NCBI GenBank assembly: GCA_032622095.1
Contig: CP136064.1
Coordinates: 5,513,512 to 5,577,511 of the forward strand
DNA: 64,000 nt
From: Siphonodentalium dalli
Lineage: Eukaryota > Mollusca > Scaphopoda > Gadilida > Siphonodentaliidae
Reading direction: 5' to 3'
The position numbers and the translations under genes are program-made. The notes under the pieces were generated by a model. It was not told where the DNA came from. It did no database searches and worked only from the letters and a program-made list of their open reading frames with translations. Shown here one piece after another: positions 32,539-44,176 of the stretch; the stretch's first letter is position 1, and each line of letters begins with the position of its first letter.

Positions 32539-34329
32539 TTATATATATTTGGTGAATCAACTGAAGCTCTAGCCGAATGTAACATGACATTTTTCTTAAA
32601 AACTCATGCCATAGCTACAATTAATAGACATACAATATAATTTAAAGCATGGTTATGATACTCCATTGCAGGGATCATCCATTCGATTTAGAAGAGCGCA
32701 CACATCTGAAACGAAAGCTTAAAAGTGGAAAGTGTCACAGCCAGAGAAGTCAGCGAGAAACCCATTTCATGCGAGAGAATTTCACCGTGTCCATGCAGGA
32801 ATACAAAATATTTGCAGACTTCAGGCGGGGATTAAACTTTCAGAATATATAAAGAATAAACACACGATATGTATAATATGTGCTGCCCTTCCTGTTTACC
32901 CCCTCTCATCAGAAAGAATGGTTACTCTGCAATTCGTGAATTCTTGTAAGGCCTATTTCGTTCCCCGGAATAGTCGGGGAGCCAATAAGGTCCACCTGCA
33001 CCCCCACCCCCCCCCCCCCGATGATTACAAATAACCTTATTTTTATTGTTCCCTATGGTATCCAGATAAAGAATCCGGATTTCACCGAAAAATAAAGGTG
33101 GCCCTACTAGGTGCTAGAGCCATTTGAATCCAAGATGGCCGCCATTTCCTCTAATTCCGACCAGCTGTATTTAATCGTTGTAATAGATCGGTTGTTAGCA
33201 AAAGACACAGACAAAATGTATGCCATTTTGTTGGTATGATGTCCTTCTTCAAAATGACGGCAAATAATTTCGAAAACAATTCAAAATGGCCGCCCAAAAA
33301 TGACGTCATATGCACGAAAATAGGAAATTTAATTAATATTTCACCATATCTTCCATTTTTTTTCACATTAATCATCAGTAAATGGCAATATTTTTAAGAC
33401 AGTCATCAAGCGTGATATTATAGCGTTATTTTAAGACATTTTCCATTGACGAGGGTTCCGTAATACAGAAAGAGGATTTGAAATAGAGGGGTGAAATTTT
33501 CGATTTTTTTTGCAAGACGATTTTGATAGTCATTTTATCGACAAACCACACAGGCTGTTAATAGAATGTCAACAACTATGTGCTTTATTTTATTGGACGG
33601 ATGTTTTACTTCAATTGGAATGAAATTGGTGTAGAAAATTTCCAAAATGGCCGCCGAAAATATGAAAAATGGTAAATATTGCCCCAGGGTGTCCTGCAAT
33701 GGCTTACAAGTTGTGGTTGATATATAAAATTGGCTAATCTGTATTATATACATTGAATACTAACATGTCTGATGCACCATGGATCATTGTTTCTATTGTC
33801 ACCACTGACATCACCAGAAATATTGGATTTTTCTCTCACAAACTTGACATAAATATCGGCAAAAATTCACTTTTCAGGGTTGGACAATTTTTTTAAGTAA
33901 AATGCAACTATCATTGGTATCAAAGGTATTTATTGTTTTGGTCTATCTTAAATGTGTCACACTACGGTGTTTATAGACCAAATTGCTCAAGATGGCTTCC
34001 AAAATGGCTACCAAATTTGTAAAAAGTTAACTTTTTACATATATCCCGAACATTATTATCTGCGTTATCCGACAAGGTAGCAAACTGTGACTCACTTGGT
34101 TAGTATACGTGTTAGTTAATTAACTGACAACTACGTTCTATTCTGTTTGTCCCAGTTCCGTATGGGGCATGACGAATTCATTTTAAATTTGCAGTATGGA
34201 ATTTTGCGGAGAACCTCTTTTGTGATTCTGGCCATATTATTGAAAGGAAATGGGCAGAACTTTGAGACGGCACTGAGATGAACCATAATACGTGACTATT
34301 CTGGCCCATTATGATAAAAAGTGATCAAC

Positions 34330-35480
34330 TGGATAAAAGATGGATGCCAATATGGCAGCCAGGGAGTTACTATATGATCATAGGTGATGTGAATATGTAT
34401 ACAGGGAGTTACTGTATGGTCACGAATGATGTGAATAGGTATACAAGGAGTGACTATATGGTTATGAGTGGGGTGTCCATGGTGAGATGCATAGGAATAT
34501 AAGGAGTGGCTGTATAGGCATGTGTGATGTGAATCGGTATGCATGTAGTGACTGTACGGTGTATTGTTGTGTGTGGCCGATGTGACCGCATGGGCATTGC
34601 TGTGGTTTATATATATAACGAGAGTAGCTACATGGTCATCCGTGTGGTGTTTATGTATATATGGAGTGACTGTAATGTCGTGGTGGGGTGTATATGTGTA
34701 CCGTGTGTGGCTGTATTGTGACATGTGGGTGTATATGTATATTTGTGCTGTCTGTATGATCATGGATGGAGTGCGTAGATAAATAGGGAGTGATTTTATG
34801 GTTATGGGTAATGTGTATAGGTGCACATAGTATGCCTGTACGGTCAAGATTGAAGTTATATGCATACCTCATTGACGAGCGTGTGGCTATATAGGGAGTG
34901 CCCTGTTGGTAATGTGTTGGTCGTATATTTATATATGTTGTGGATGTATTATCATCGGTGGTGTATAAGGTGTAGATGAATGATCGTGGATGGCGTGTAT
35001 GAGTATACAGTGAGTTGCTGAATTGTCATGTGTGATGTGTATGTGCAAGTATGAAACTTATGAGTGGTCGTGTGTGCGGGTATTGGTATATTTGGAAGGG
35101 CTCACCATTGGTGGGGTGTATATGTATATCTGGATTGACTCTATGGTCATGGGTATGGCGAATAGATATACATGTAGTGGCTGTGTGGTCCATGGTGAGG
35201 TGAATAGGTATACAATGAGTGACTGTATGATCGTGAATGTGGTGAATATGTATACATAGAGTGACTATATGGTCAGTTATAGGAGTATACATGGTGTTCA
35301 TGCATGGTGACTCATGGCTGTATCGTTATTTGTGGCATGTACTATTGTACCGGTATAACCAAATATGGCTGTATGGTCAGGTGCATGTGCGTGTATAGAG
35401 TGGGTGACTATATTGTCATAAATTTTGTGTGGTGTTTATGTACATATGAGGTCATGGGTGGGTTGTACATGTGTAATTTG
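34330..35480 (+). repeat. Inner left arm: TATACA/GGTCATG minisatellite
   Basis: Degenerate units of about 50-60 bp combine GTGAATAGGTATACA, AGGAGTGACTATATGG and TCATGGGTGATG. The inverse series (CACCTATTCACCTCACC, AGTCACTCCCTGTATA) fills 35610-35670 and 36780-37650. Frames of up to 213 codons read through these repeats on both strands but are low-complexity by-products. Confidence 0.85.
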
Positions 35481-35677
35481 GGTGGCTATCGCTTTCCACA
35501 ATAACCCAAGGATGTGTTAATCAATAGAGAGGTCATGTGTCAAAGAGTTCTCCACCTTGATAGTGTTTGTGTACATGGGGGAACTTTAAACGTGAAAAGC
35601 GATAGCCACCCATTACCACACAGTCATTCCATATATACATAAACACCACAGACATAACAATATAGTGACCAACTGTA

Positions 35678-36319
35678 TTGAACATGACGTGCGATAGACT
35701 TCCCCTGATTCTGTACTATGTCATGTACAGTTACTACGTAACACACAAATGCAAGAATGCGTGGTTAGAATATATAGAAAACAGTCTAAATAATCTAGGT
35801 CTATCCAATATCTGGATCGACCAATCCACACCCACCCCCTCTATCTATAATACACCCATTAAACGCAGACTGAACGACGCGTATAAACAATCATGGCAAA
35901 GCGATATAGGAAGCTCTAATAAATGTGCATTTTACAGAATTATTAAAACAGAATTCTCAAAAGAAACATACTTAGCATTAGATAACAAGACAACAGTAAC
36001 CCGCTTACTTAAGTTCAGAACGAGAAACCATCATCTGCCAGTAGAATCCGGATCATGGACCAACAAGGACTACTCAGATAGAAAATGTTCACTATGTAAC
36101 GAGGAACTCGGGGATGAGTATCATATCATCCTTAAATGCAAGAAACTACTCGATTTAAGACAGAAACATATCAAACCCTACTACAGAGTTAGGCCCAACA
36201 CATACAAATTGAATGCGCTTTTCACCTGCAGAAATAGACGAACTCTGACTAATCTAAGCATATTCATCCGCGACGCCCTACGTTTAATGGAAGCTCCTGT
36301 GGCAAACAACACCACCTGA
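35678..36319 (+). pseudogene. C-terminal end of a LINE reverse transcriptase
   Basis: Uninterrupted frame of 213 codons ending in a stop. From about residue 25 it resembles the C-terminal domain after the polymerase in CR1/I-like LINEs: a basic segment RLLKFRTRNHHLPVE (109-123), then a zinc knuckle of the form C-x2-C-x8-H-x4-C (C137, C140, H149, C154), then a basic tail with KPYYRVRPN. The reverse-transcriptase catalytic part and endonuclease are missing, so it is a dead 5'-truncated copy. The first 20 or so residues are probably not part of the original protein. The protein would bind target RNA or DNA in an intact element. Confidence 0.75.
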
Positions 36320-36540
36320 ATATAAATGAACAAACGATTAACCGCAGTAACCAAGTAACATGCCCCATGCACCCCTCACCCGTTCAATAAGACTGCAATA
36401 TAACGCGCGCGAGTTAATGACACCCCATCCTTTCCGAAATAAAAAGATTGACTTGGGCATATGTTCCATATTACCCGACCCAGGTCTGACCCCTTACTTT
36501 TGCCAATTATATATTACTTATACAATGGACCCCCCCCCCC

Positions 36541-36575
<35 letters not shown>

Positions 36576-36775
36576 GACAATTATAACACGCGATACTGTT
36601 TTACACCCCTACCTCCCCATGTATACACCGTACCTACACCCATCCACGAATGTGCCCTATTGGTATACATGTTATATTAAATGTTCAATTGGTCTATTCA
36701 CATGTATATATATATATTCTCACTCTATTATACCAATATTTATGGTGACTTGAGAATAAACTATCTGTATCTGTA
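35680..36775 (+). mobile_element. 5'-truncated LINE insertion
   Basis: Coding 3' end, then a 3' non-coding part with a TA microsatellite (36542-36573), and an end AATAAACTATCTGTATCTGT that looks like the short tandem tail of CR1/L2-type LINEs. It separates the apex hairpin of the giant palindrome from the rest of the right arm, so it inserted after the palindrome formed. The exact 5' boundary and target duplication are not clear. Confidence 0.7.
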
Positions 36776-39297
36776 TAAACGTACACCTGACCCATGACCA
36801 CGGATGGCCATACAGCCATGAGTCACATGTGCAATGCAGGCACATCGGGTATAATCCTAAACATGACCCATAACCATAGAGTCACTCCTTGTATACCCAT
36901 TCACCTCACCATTGGCCATACGGTCATCCCATGTATACCTATTCTCCACACACACGGTCAAATAGACATTCAATATATACATCAACACCACAACAATGAC
37001 CATAGAGTCACCCCGGGTATATATATCCACCTCACCAATGGTAATATAGCCACTCGCTTCATACACATACCCTCACACATGGCACCTGGTATACTCCTTC
37101 ATCTGACCTATGGTCATATAGTCACCCCGTGTGTACCTATTCAAAACATTCATACATGATCATGGTCGATCATTGTATATATATTCACCTCACCCTTGGC
37201 CATGTCACTCCCTGTATCCCTATTTGTCACACCATAGCAGAATAGCCACTCAATATATACTAATACTCCCCAGCCATGTCAGTATATTCACTCCATGCAT
37301 GCATATACACATCATCCATGGCCATATAGCCGCTCGCTATATACACATACCCCTCGCCCATGACCATATAGCAACACATGTGTATACCCGTATAACCTAC
37401 ACATGACCATACCGCCACGAGTCACAAGCAGGAACACCGGGTATACTCATACACCTGACACATGACAATTTAGTCACTCCCTGTATAGCTATTCATTATA
37501 TTTATGATCATACAGTCACTCATTGTATACATACATGTACTCATCTCACCATTGACCATACAATAACTCACTGTATACCTATTCACCTCACCTATGATCA
37601 GATAGTAACTCCCTGGCTAGCATCTTGGCATCCACCCTATATCCAGTTGATATGTTTTATCATAATGGACCAGAATAGCCACATATTATGGTTCATCTCA
37701 GTTCCGTTTCAAAGTTCTGCCCATTTCCTTTCAATAATATGGCAAGAATCACAAAAGAGGTTCTCCGCAAAATTCCATACTGCAACTTTAAAATGAATTC
37801 GTCATGCCCCATACGGAACTGGGACAACATTATAGAACGTAGTTGTCAGTTAATTAACTAACACGTATAATAACCAAGTGAGTCACAATTTACTACCTTG
37901 TCGGATAACGCAGAGAATAATGTTCGGGATATATGTAAAAAAATTACTTTTTACAAATTTGGTTGCCATTTTGGAAGCCATCTTGAGCAATTTGGTCTAT
38001 AAACACCGTAGTGTGACACATTTAAGATAGACCAAAACAATAAATACCTTTGATACCAATGATAGTTGCATTTTACTTTAAAAAATTGTCCAACCCTGAA
38101 AAGTGAATTTTTGCCGATATTTATGTCAAGTTCGTGAGAGAAAAATCCAATATTTCTGGTGATGTCAGTGGTGACAATAGAAACAATGATCTATGATGCA
38201 TCAGGCATGTTAGTATTCAATGTATATAATACAGTTTAGCCAATTTTATATATCAACCACAACTTGTAAGCCATTGCAGGACACCCGGCCTGGGGCAATA
38301 TTTACCATTTTTCATATTTTCGGCGGCCATTTTGGAAATTTTATACACCAATTTCATTCCCATTGAAGTAAAACATCCGTCCAATAAAATAAAGCACATA
38401 GTTGTTGACATTCTATTAACAGCCTGTGTGGTTTGTCGATAAAATGACGATCAAAATCGTCTTGCAAAAAAAATCGAAAATTTCACCCCTCTTTTTCGAA
38501 TCCTCTTTCTGCATCTTTTACGGAACCCTCGTCAATGGCAATTGTCTTAAAATGACGCTATAATATCATGCTTGATGACTGTCTCAAAAGCATTGCCATT
38601 TACTAATGATTAATGTGAAGAAAAATGGAAGATATGGTGAAATATTAATTTAATTTCCTATTTTCGTGCATATGACGTCATTTTTGGGCGGCCATTTTGA
38701 ATTGTTTTCGAAATTATTTGCCGTCATTTTGAAGAAGGACATCATACCAACAAAATGGCATACATTTTGTCTGTGTCTTTTGCTAACAACCGATCTATTA
38801 CAACGATTAAATACAGCTGGTCGGAATTAGAGGAAATGGCGGCCATCTTGGATTCAAATGGCTCTAGCACCTAGTAGGGCCACCTTTATTTTTCGGTGAA
38901 ATCCGGATTCTTTATCTGGATACCATAGGGAACAATAAAAATAAGGTTATTTGTAATCATCGGGGGTGCAGGTGGACATTATTGGCTCCCCGACTAGAAG
39001 GCATGATATATCTTTCCAATGTACATTGACATAAACAATAAGCATTGGCACTGAGTCGCGGCCATATTTGACCCACCAGCCCCGTTCCGTTTAGTGCTAC
39101 GTACAATGTCACAGCTCTGGAGTAGCATTCGATATATGAACATTCATGAACATTTTATTGAATAAAGACCATTCAAAGTATAAACAAAGTAGACCCTGCC
39201 TCTTTATTCAGTAACGCATAACATATATACATAACATATATACATAACATATATACATAACATATATACATAACATATATATTTACTCTTAATAAGA

Positions 39298-39670
39298 CAC
39301 ATGGTTGTGTTCTCTGATCTTGGGGATTTTCTATTATTTCCACAATTTGATAATTTCCAAGGAATGTGAATAGCATAGCCTAAATCTTTTCAATTCATGA
39401 TTTATTCAAAATACTAGATTTGCCATTTTATACACAATTTGTTGATATGGTATCAACAATTCTGAAATTTGTGCGAATTATATGATTTTTAGAGAAAATT
39501 TCTAAAAAAGAGGCAGAAACATGTCAAATTTTCAGAAAATTTTATTTCATCAGCTTTATGTAGGTCAAATTACAAATATTATAATCAAGAAAAAAATTGG
39601 ATGCCATCATGAGCAGAACACAATAGTATATAATTCGTTGGTGCCTCTTCGTACATATGACAAACAGAAC
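39298..39670. other. Unique spacer between copy A and block C1
   Basis: AT-rich. TTGATATGGTATCAA at about 39442 is a short palindrome. In the paralogous arrangement copy B is separated from block C2 by 2.8 kb including a zinc-finger pseudogene, so this spacer is either a deletion product or a different history. Confidence 0.45.
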
Positions 39671-39861
39671 AAGAAAACCATAGTCAGAAATGGTAACGCC
39701 ACCAAGATCGTATTATTAGCCATAAATATAAATAATAATACAATTATTCTATAAACTAGCTTTCAAATTTTATGCGGGAAATTTGCGTACTTCCATATTT
39801 CAAGTTTTCCCGTTTCTCGTGGCATACATTACTTTCATCAAACTGTCTTCTTTATTACACA

Positions 39862-40470
39862 AGCTGATAGGCCCGACTTCACCCGGGCTGTTTCACATCT
39901 GCTTTCCGGTGAAAGGTGCGATTTGACCTTCAATTGACTATTTCGAAAGTCAAGGTCAGGTCAGGGTCATGATTTGTCCAGTCCAAAACACCCCCACCCG
40001 TAGAAAACTACCCATAGGTATCAAATTTCGTCGAAATCCGTCCGTTTTACCCAACTTGACCTTTAATTAACAATTTTGAAGGTCAAGGTAAGGTCAGAGT
40101 CATGATTTGACCCGTCCAAAACACCCCCCCCGACAAAAGTACCCCCCCCCCCCGACAAAAGTACCCATAGGTATCAAATTTCGTCGAAATCTATCCGTTT
40201 TATCCGAGTTGACCTTTGATTGGCCATATTGAAGGTCAAGGTTAGGCCGAGGTCACGATTTGACCCGTTCAAAACTCTCCTCGGACCAAAGTATCCCTAG
40301 GTATCAAATTTCGCCGAAATTTGTCCGTTTTACCCAAATTGACCTTGCATTGACAGTTTTAAAGGTCAAGGTCAGGTCGGGGTCACGATTTGACCCGTTC
40401 AAAACACTTCCCGGACACAAATACCCATAGGTATCAAATTACGTTGAAATCTATGGAAAGCCGAGGAGGA
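39862..40470 (-). mobile_element. Helitron-related remnant with about 130-bp array
   Basis: On the minus strand the 3' hairpin GCCCGGGTGAAGTCGGGC followed by CTATCAGCTTG resembles the Helitron end seen at 57455 (CTTG instead of CTAG). Upstream on that strand are four units starting near 39927, 40059, 40208 and 40340, with GAAGGTCAAGGTCAGGTC, CATGATTTGACC, CATAGGTATCAAATTTCG and CCGTTTTACCCAA. No 5' end was found. Confidence 0.6.
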
Positions 40471-40894
40471 CATGTTGGTTGCTAATTGCTAGATATACGA
40501 CGCGGTATTTTGAAGGTGTTTCAAACTAGGAGATAGAAGTATTCTGCCTTTCAAATGGTGATGAATTATAGTAGTTTATTCAAATTTTATGGCATAAATT
40601 GTTATTAAAACCGTATATACTATAAAAAATTAATGACTCGAAAATTAAGTGGGCCTTTAAACAAAGTCACAATTGCATTTAGGCTCATCTCATACTCGTC
40701 CATTCAGCGATATTCTACTGCGCAGTTTGTTATAGCCTCCAGTATTTATTGAGCGTTATACCCCCAACTGTTATAATTCGCCTTTAGCAGGCGTACTCTT
40801 GCCTCAGATTATTGAGATATTAGGTCACACATAATCACATTAAATCGCATCGTAACATAGCAATTGTGTGGGCTCCTTGGCGTGAATATGTAAT

Positions 40895-41670
40895 GAGAAA
40901 TAAGGTCATACGTAATGACATTAAACTCAAGAAAACCCTCGAAAACAAAACAAAATCACATTTAATGTTTTACGTTATTTCCTTCATAAAAAGAATCTTC
41001 GTGATAATGAACCCTCTCGTTACTTTAGAATATAGAATTAACCTTAAAATAAAAAAAATCTTTGGAACACAGAACCTTCGGAATAACGAACCTTCGGATT
41101 GGTGAACCTTCGGAATAGCGAACATTCAGAGAAATTTCGGAATAGTGGACCTTCGGGATAGTGAACCTTCGGAATAGAGCCATGCCCCCCAATATTCATA
41201 TTATATGCCCAGAGTTCAAAGGTATGAACCCATAAAATTCTAAACTTGGCCCTTAAAATAATGAACTCCAAATTGGAGCACACACAGAACACCACTTAAG
41301 TCAACTGAACCTATGTCATGTCCCAATGCGGGAGGGTCCATATATACCACAACATTCATAGTATATGCCAAGAATTCAAAGGTATGGGCCCACGTAATGA
41401 CATAAAATCTCAAGAAAACCAGCGAAAACAAAACAAAATCACATTTAATGTTCTAAGTTAAGTTATTTCCTCCTGTATCTGTATCGGTGTGCGCGCATGA
41501 TCAGTTCGGATGTGAGCGCACGCTCCATATAAAGAATCTTTGTGAAAATGAACCCTCTCAAATTAGTCTCAATACTTTAAAATATAGAATTAACCTAAAA
41601 ATAACAAAAACCTTCGGAATAGAGAACCTTCGGAATAGCGGACCTTCGGGATAGCAAACCTTCATAATAG
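40895..41670 (+). repeat. Internal direct repeat and AACCTTCGGAATAGCG words
   Basis: The segment CGTAATGACATTAAACTCAA to AACCTTCGGAATAACGAACC (about 40895-41170) recurs at 41392-41670, with an insertion containing GTGCGCGCATGATCAG. Each ends in short tandem words GAACCTTCGGAATAGCG. The same words continue to 42010. The block is present again in C2. Confidence 0.85.
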
Positions 41671-41869
41671 AAGCATGTCCCCACAATTACACCGGTGACG
41701 TAAACACATGTGCCAATCTTAGTTGTACTCTCGTAATTATCGGTACGATGAAACGGTGACGGAATCTGACGAGGTTTGCCGAATGTACAATCACCCAGTG
41801 AATTATCGATCGACCATGCGATACAAAAAAACCAAAAGCTATAAACACCACACTACGGTGGCGTAATAA

Positions 41870-42732
41870 ATAGGTCATGCGGCTCCACCCGGGAAATTGT
41901 ACAATAATTAAAACGAAAAGAACTGCATGTACTCCTGGGTCAAGCGCATTTAATATCCAACCGTTTACTCAAGCAGTGACGCGCGTAAAGGAACTTCGGA
42001 ACAAAGAAACTTCGGAATCATGAACCATCCTACCCCTTCCAGTGCAAGGGGTGCAGCACTTTGATATATATACGTTGCAACCGTAATCACAGTGGTGCAA
42101 GATCGGTGGAGAAAACGGTGTAGATGATCCAATATGGCGGAGGATGTATGTTTTGATGAGTATGAGTATTAGTGGTATATTTCGGAGAGTAGTCATCGTA
42201 CATTTACGCAACTTTACTAGTTATAAATTGGCTGTTGGCGGGATGCAAAATAATTTAAGTTTTTCTTCACTTTTAATGTTAGAAGCAGGTTCGAATCCCA
42301 CGTTCATGAAATTGCTAGCATTTGAGGTGGAATTAAATTGTTATTTTGCCATATTATTCGGTCAGGATGTTGTTAATGGCAACTTCAGGATGTTGAAACG
42401 TCACCGGAGTGTATATTTGATGGTTCTAGATACACAGGAGTAAATTACTTCGCATGGTCACCTTCAAAATCGGTTGAATTTACCTCAATACAAATAATCA
42501 TTTTTGGCGGTGCAGATGAATGTTTATGACGGTGTAGAATGTTGCCTGGTTACTGTGCATAGCAATAAGTAATTGTGGTGTAGATGAAATACACGATGAT
42601 GGTGTAGATGATATCTAGACATGGTGGTGTTGAGGAAAATCGTGATATACTAATACAAATGGCCATAATCGAATGTTGTCATCTTCATCCAGTTCTCAAG
42701 ACATAGCAGATGTGCTAGATGTATCTGCGATC
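41870..42732. other. No gene recognised; short match to zinc-finger 5' region
   Basis: At 42091-42125 CACAGTGGTGCAAGATCGGT with GGAGAAAACGGTG matches, in opposite orientation, the sequence just upstream of the ATG of the zinc-finger pseudogene (45675-45712). Here it is followed by ATGGCGGAGGATG and a stop 12 codons later. Phrases such as GGTGTAGATGA recur at 42500-42620 and, inverted, at 45190-45270. This may be a decayed paralogous first exon. Confidence 0.4.
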
Positions 42733-44095
42733 CGGCTAAGGTATGTATATGGATGTCGTGTCTTATCAGAATTCTACACACCATGCAGTAGCTATTCCCG
42801 CCTGTCTAACATAAATGACGTGATGTCACTTGCCTAATAATGACCATTAATTTGGAGAACACGAAAAATCCAATTTTTTTTCATATTCTGGTAAATAAAT
42901 TGAGAGATAAATTTGTTCATTGGGATGGATACCAGTGTATCATGTTTCCGAAAACCATACAACCCATAATATTTGTTTGACGACTGGTACGTTAGTATTG
43001 GAATAGGTTCGAAATTGAAATAGTGAAACAAGCAAAAAAACAAATTATATAATTGCTTCGTAAAAAGTCATATTTGACCCCGACATTGAGATAATATACA
43101 GGGGAATGCGTGGTGCAATAGGTAGATATATATATATTTCATGAAAAATTACCGGTGACGCTCGATTAGATATGCATAACAAACCACTCCAAACACCACA
43201 TACCACAAGGATGTGTGATTTTAATGTAAATTAAAACTTTGGTCCCAAATTGGTAATGTTCCATTATATATATTTGGTGAATCAACTGAAGCTCTAGCCG
43301 AATGTAACATGACATTCTTCTTAAAAACTGATGCCATAGCTACAATTAATAGACATACAATATAATTTAAAGCATGGTTATGATACTCCATTGCAAGGAT
43401 CATCCATTCGATTTAGAAGAGCACACACATCTTAAACGAAAGCTTAAAAGTGGAAAGTGTCACAGCCAGAGGAGTCAGCGAGAAACCCATTTCATGTGAG
43501 AGAATTTCACCGTGTCCATGCAGGAATAAAAAATATTTGCAGACATCAGGCGGGGATTAAACTTTCAGAATATATAAAGAATAAACACACGATATGTATA
43601 ATATGTGTTGCCCTTCCTGTTTACCCCCTCTCATCGGAAAGAATTGTTACTCTGCAATTCGTGAATTCTTGTAAGGCTTATTTCGTTTCCCGAAAGGCAT
43701 GATATATCTTTCCAATGTACATTGACATAAACAATAAGCATTGGCACTGAGTCGCGGCCATATTTGACACACCCAGCCACGTTCCTTTTAGTGCTACGTA
43801 CAATGTCACAGCTCTGGAGTAGCATTCGATATATGAACATTCATGAACATTCAGAAACCCCATATGGAATGCTACTACATAACTTTGACCTGTAGCACTA
43901 AAACAACAGAACGGGTCTGGATTGATGGTCGCGACTCAATGACAAGGCTTATACAATTACAGGCTATGGTATTTTTGTGACAACTTCCATTTTATTGAAT
44001 AAAGACCATTCAAAGTATAAACAAAGTAGACCTGCCTCTTTATTCAGTAACGCATAACATATATACATAACATATATATTTACTCTTAATAAGAT
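42733..44095 (+). repeat. Segmental duplication copy B (empty sites)
   Basis: Uninterrupted counterpart of copy A. It preserves pre-insertion sites for the Helitron pair (after A at 43263) and for the giant palindrome (about 43689-43699). The segment 43380-43520 contains a frame with HLK-, RNPFH- and HRVHAG-like pieces that may be a decayed zinc-finger sequence, also present in copy A at 32660-32800. Confidence 0.9.
43720..43975. repeat. Palindrome intact in copy B, halved in copy A
   Basis: Left arm CATTGGCACTGAGTCGCGGCC, GTGCTACGTACAATGTCACA and GTAGCATTCGATATATG is mirrored by CATATGGAATGCTACTAC, GACCTGTAGCACTAAAAC and GGTCGCGACTCAATGACAAGG. Arms are about 110 bp and imperfect. In copy A the right arm is lost by a deletion between CATT repeats. 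Confidence 0.8.
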
Positions 44096-44176
44096 AAATT
44101 CCAATCTTCAAAACATAATAACAACATAAATGTTTGTGGTTTTACCACGTATAATACTGCATCTATAGGTCCGTTG

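Larger units (their letters stand above)
32971..38996. mobile_element. Giant palindromic foldback element, 6 kb
   Basis: Starts TAGTCGGGGAGCCAATAAGG and ends with the inverse ATTGGCTCCCCGACTA. GAA flanks both sides. The outer arms (32971-34390 and 37600-38996) are nearly identical reverse complements of about 1.4 kb. The inner arms are diverged minisatellites that meet at a tight hairpin at 35480-35610 (GGGTGGCTATCGCTTT against AAAGCGATAGCCACCC). A LINE fragment interrupts the right arm near the apex. Copy B shows the pre-insertion site TTTCCCGAAAGGCATG, matching the flanks with one GAA. No transposase frame was recognised, and the superfamily is not assigned. Confidence 0.9.
30288..39297 (+). 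repeat. Segmental duplication copy A, with large insertions
   Basis: Three separated parts (30288-30829, 32539-32970 and 38997-39297) align in order with the uninterrupted copy B at 42733-44095, from GGCTAAGGTATGTA to TTACTCTTAATAAGA. The interruptions are two tandem Helitron-like elements and the giant palindrome. Copy A also lacks 140 bp present in B (43848-43987) at a CATT microhomology. Estimated identity of aligned parts is in the mid-90s percent. Confidence 0.9.
39671..41869 (+). repeat. Block C1 of a near-identical direct duplication
   Basis: From AAGAAAACCATAGTCAGAAA to CTACGGTGGCGTAATAA this block is repeated at 46906-49086 with only scattered differences. Indels include an extra poly-C unit at 40140-40160 here and a TATA addition in C2. 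I estimate about 99% identity over 2.2 kb, so the duplication is recent. No gene is recognised in it. Confidence 0.95.

Noticed and set aside
34296-34865. Long minus-strand open frame of 189 codons
   Set aside because: It is translated from the minisatellite arm of the giant palindrome, is low complexity in His, Tyr and Thr, and has a mirrored counterpart in the other arm.
32971-38996. Tc1/mariner assignment for the giant palindrome (TA outside GTCGGGGAGCC)
   Set aside because: The paralogous empty site has no TA and matches the flanks only if GAA is the duplicated target and TAG...CTA belongs to the element.
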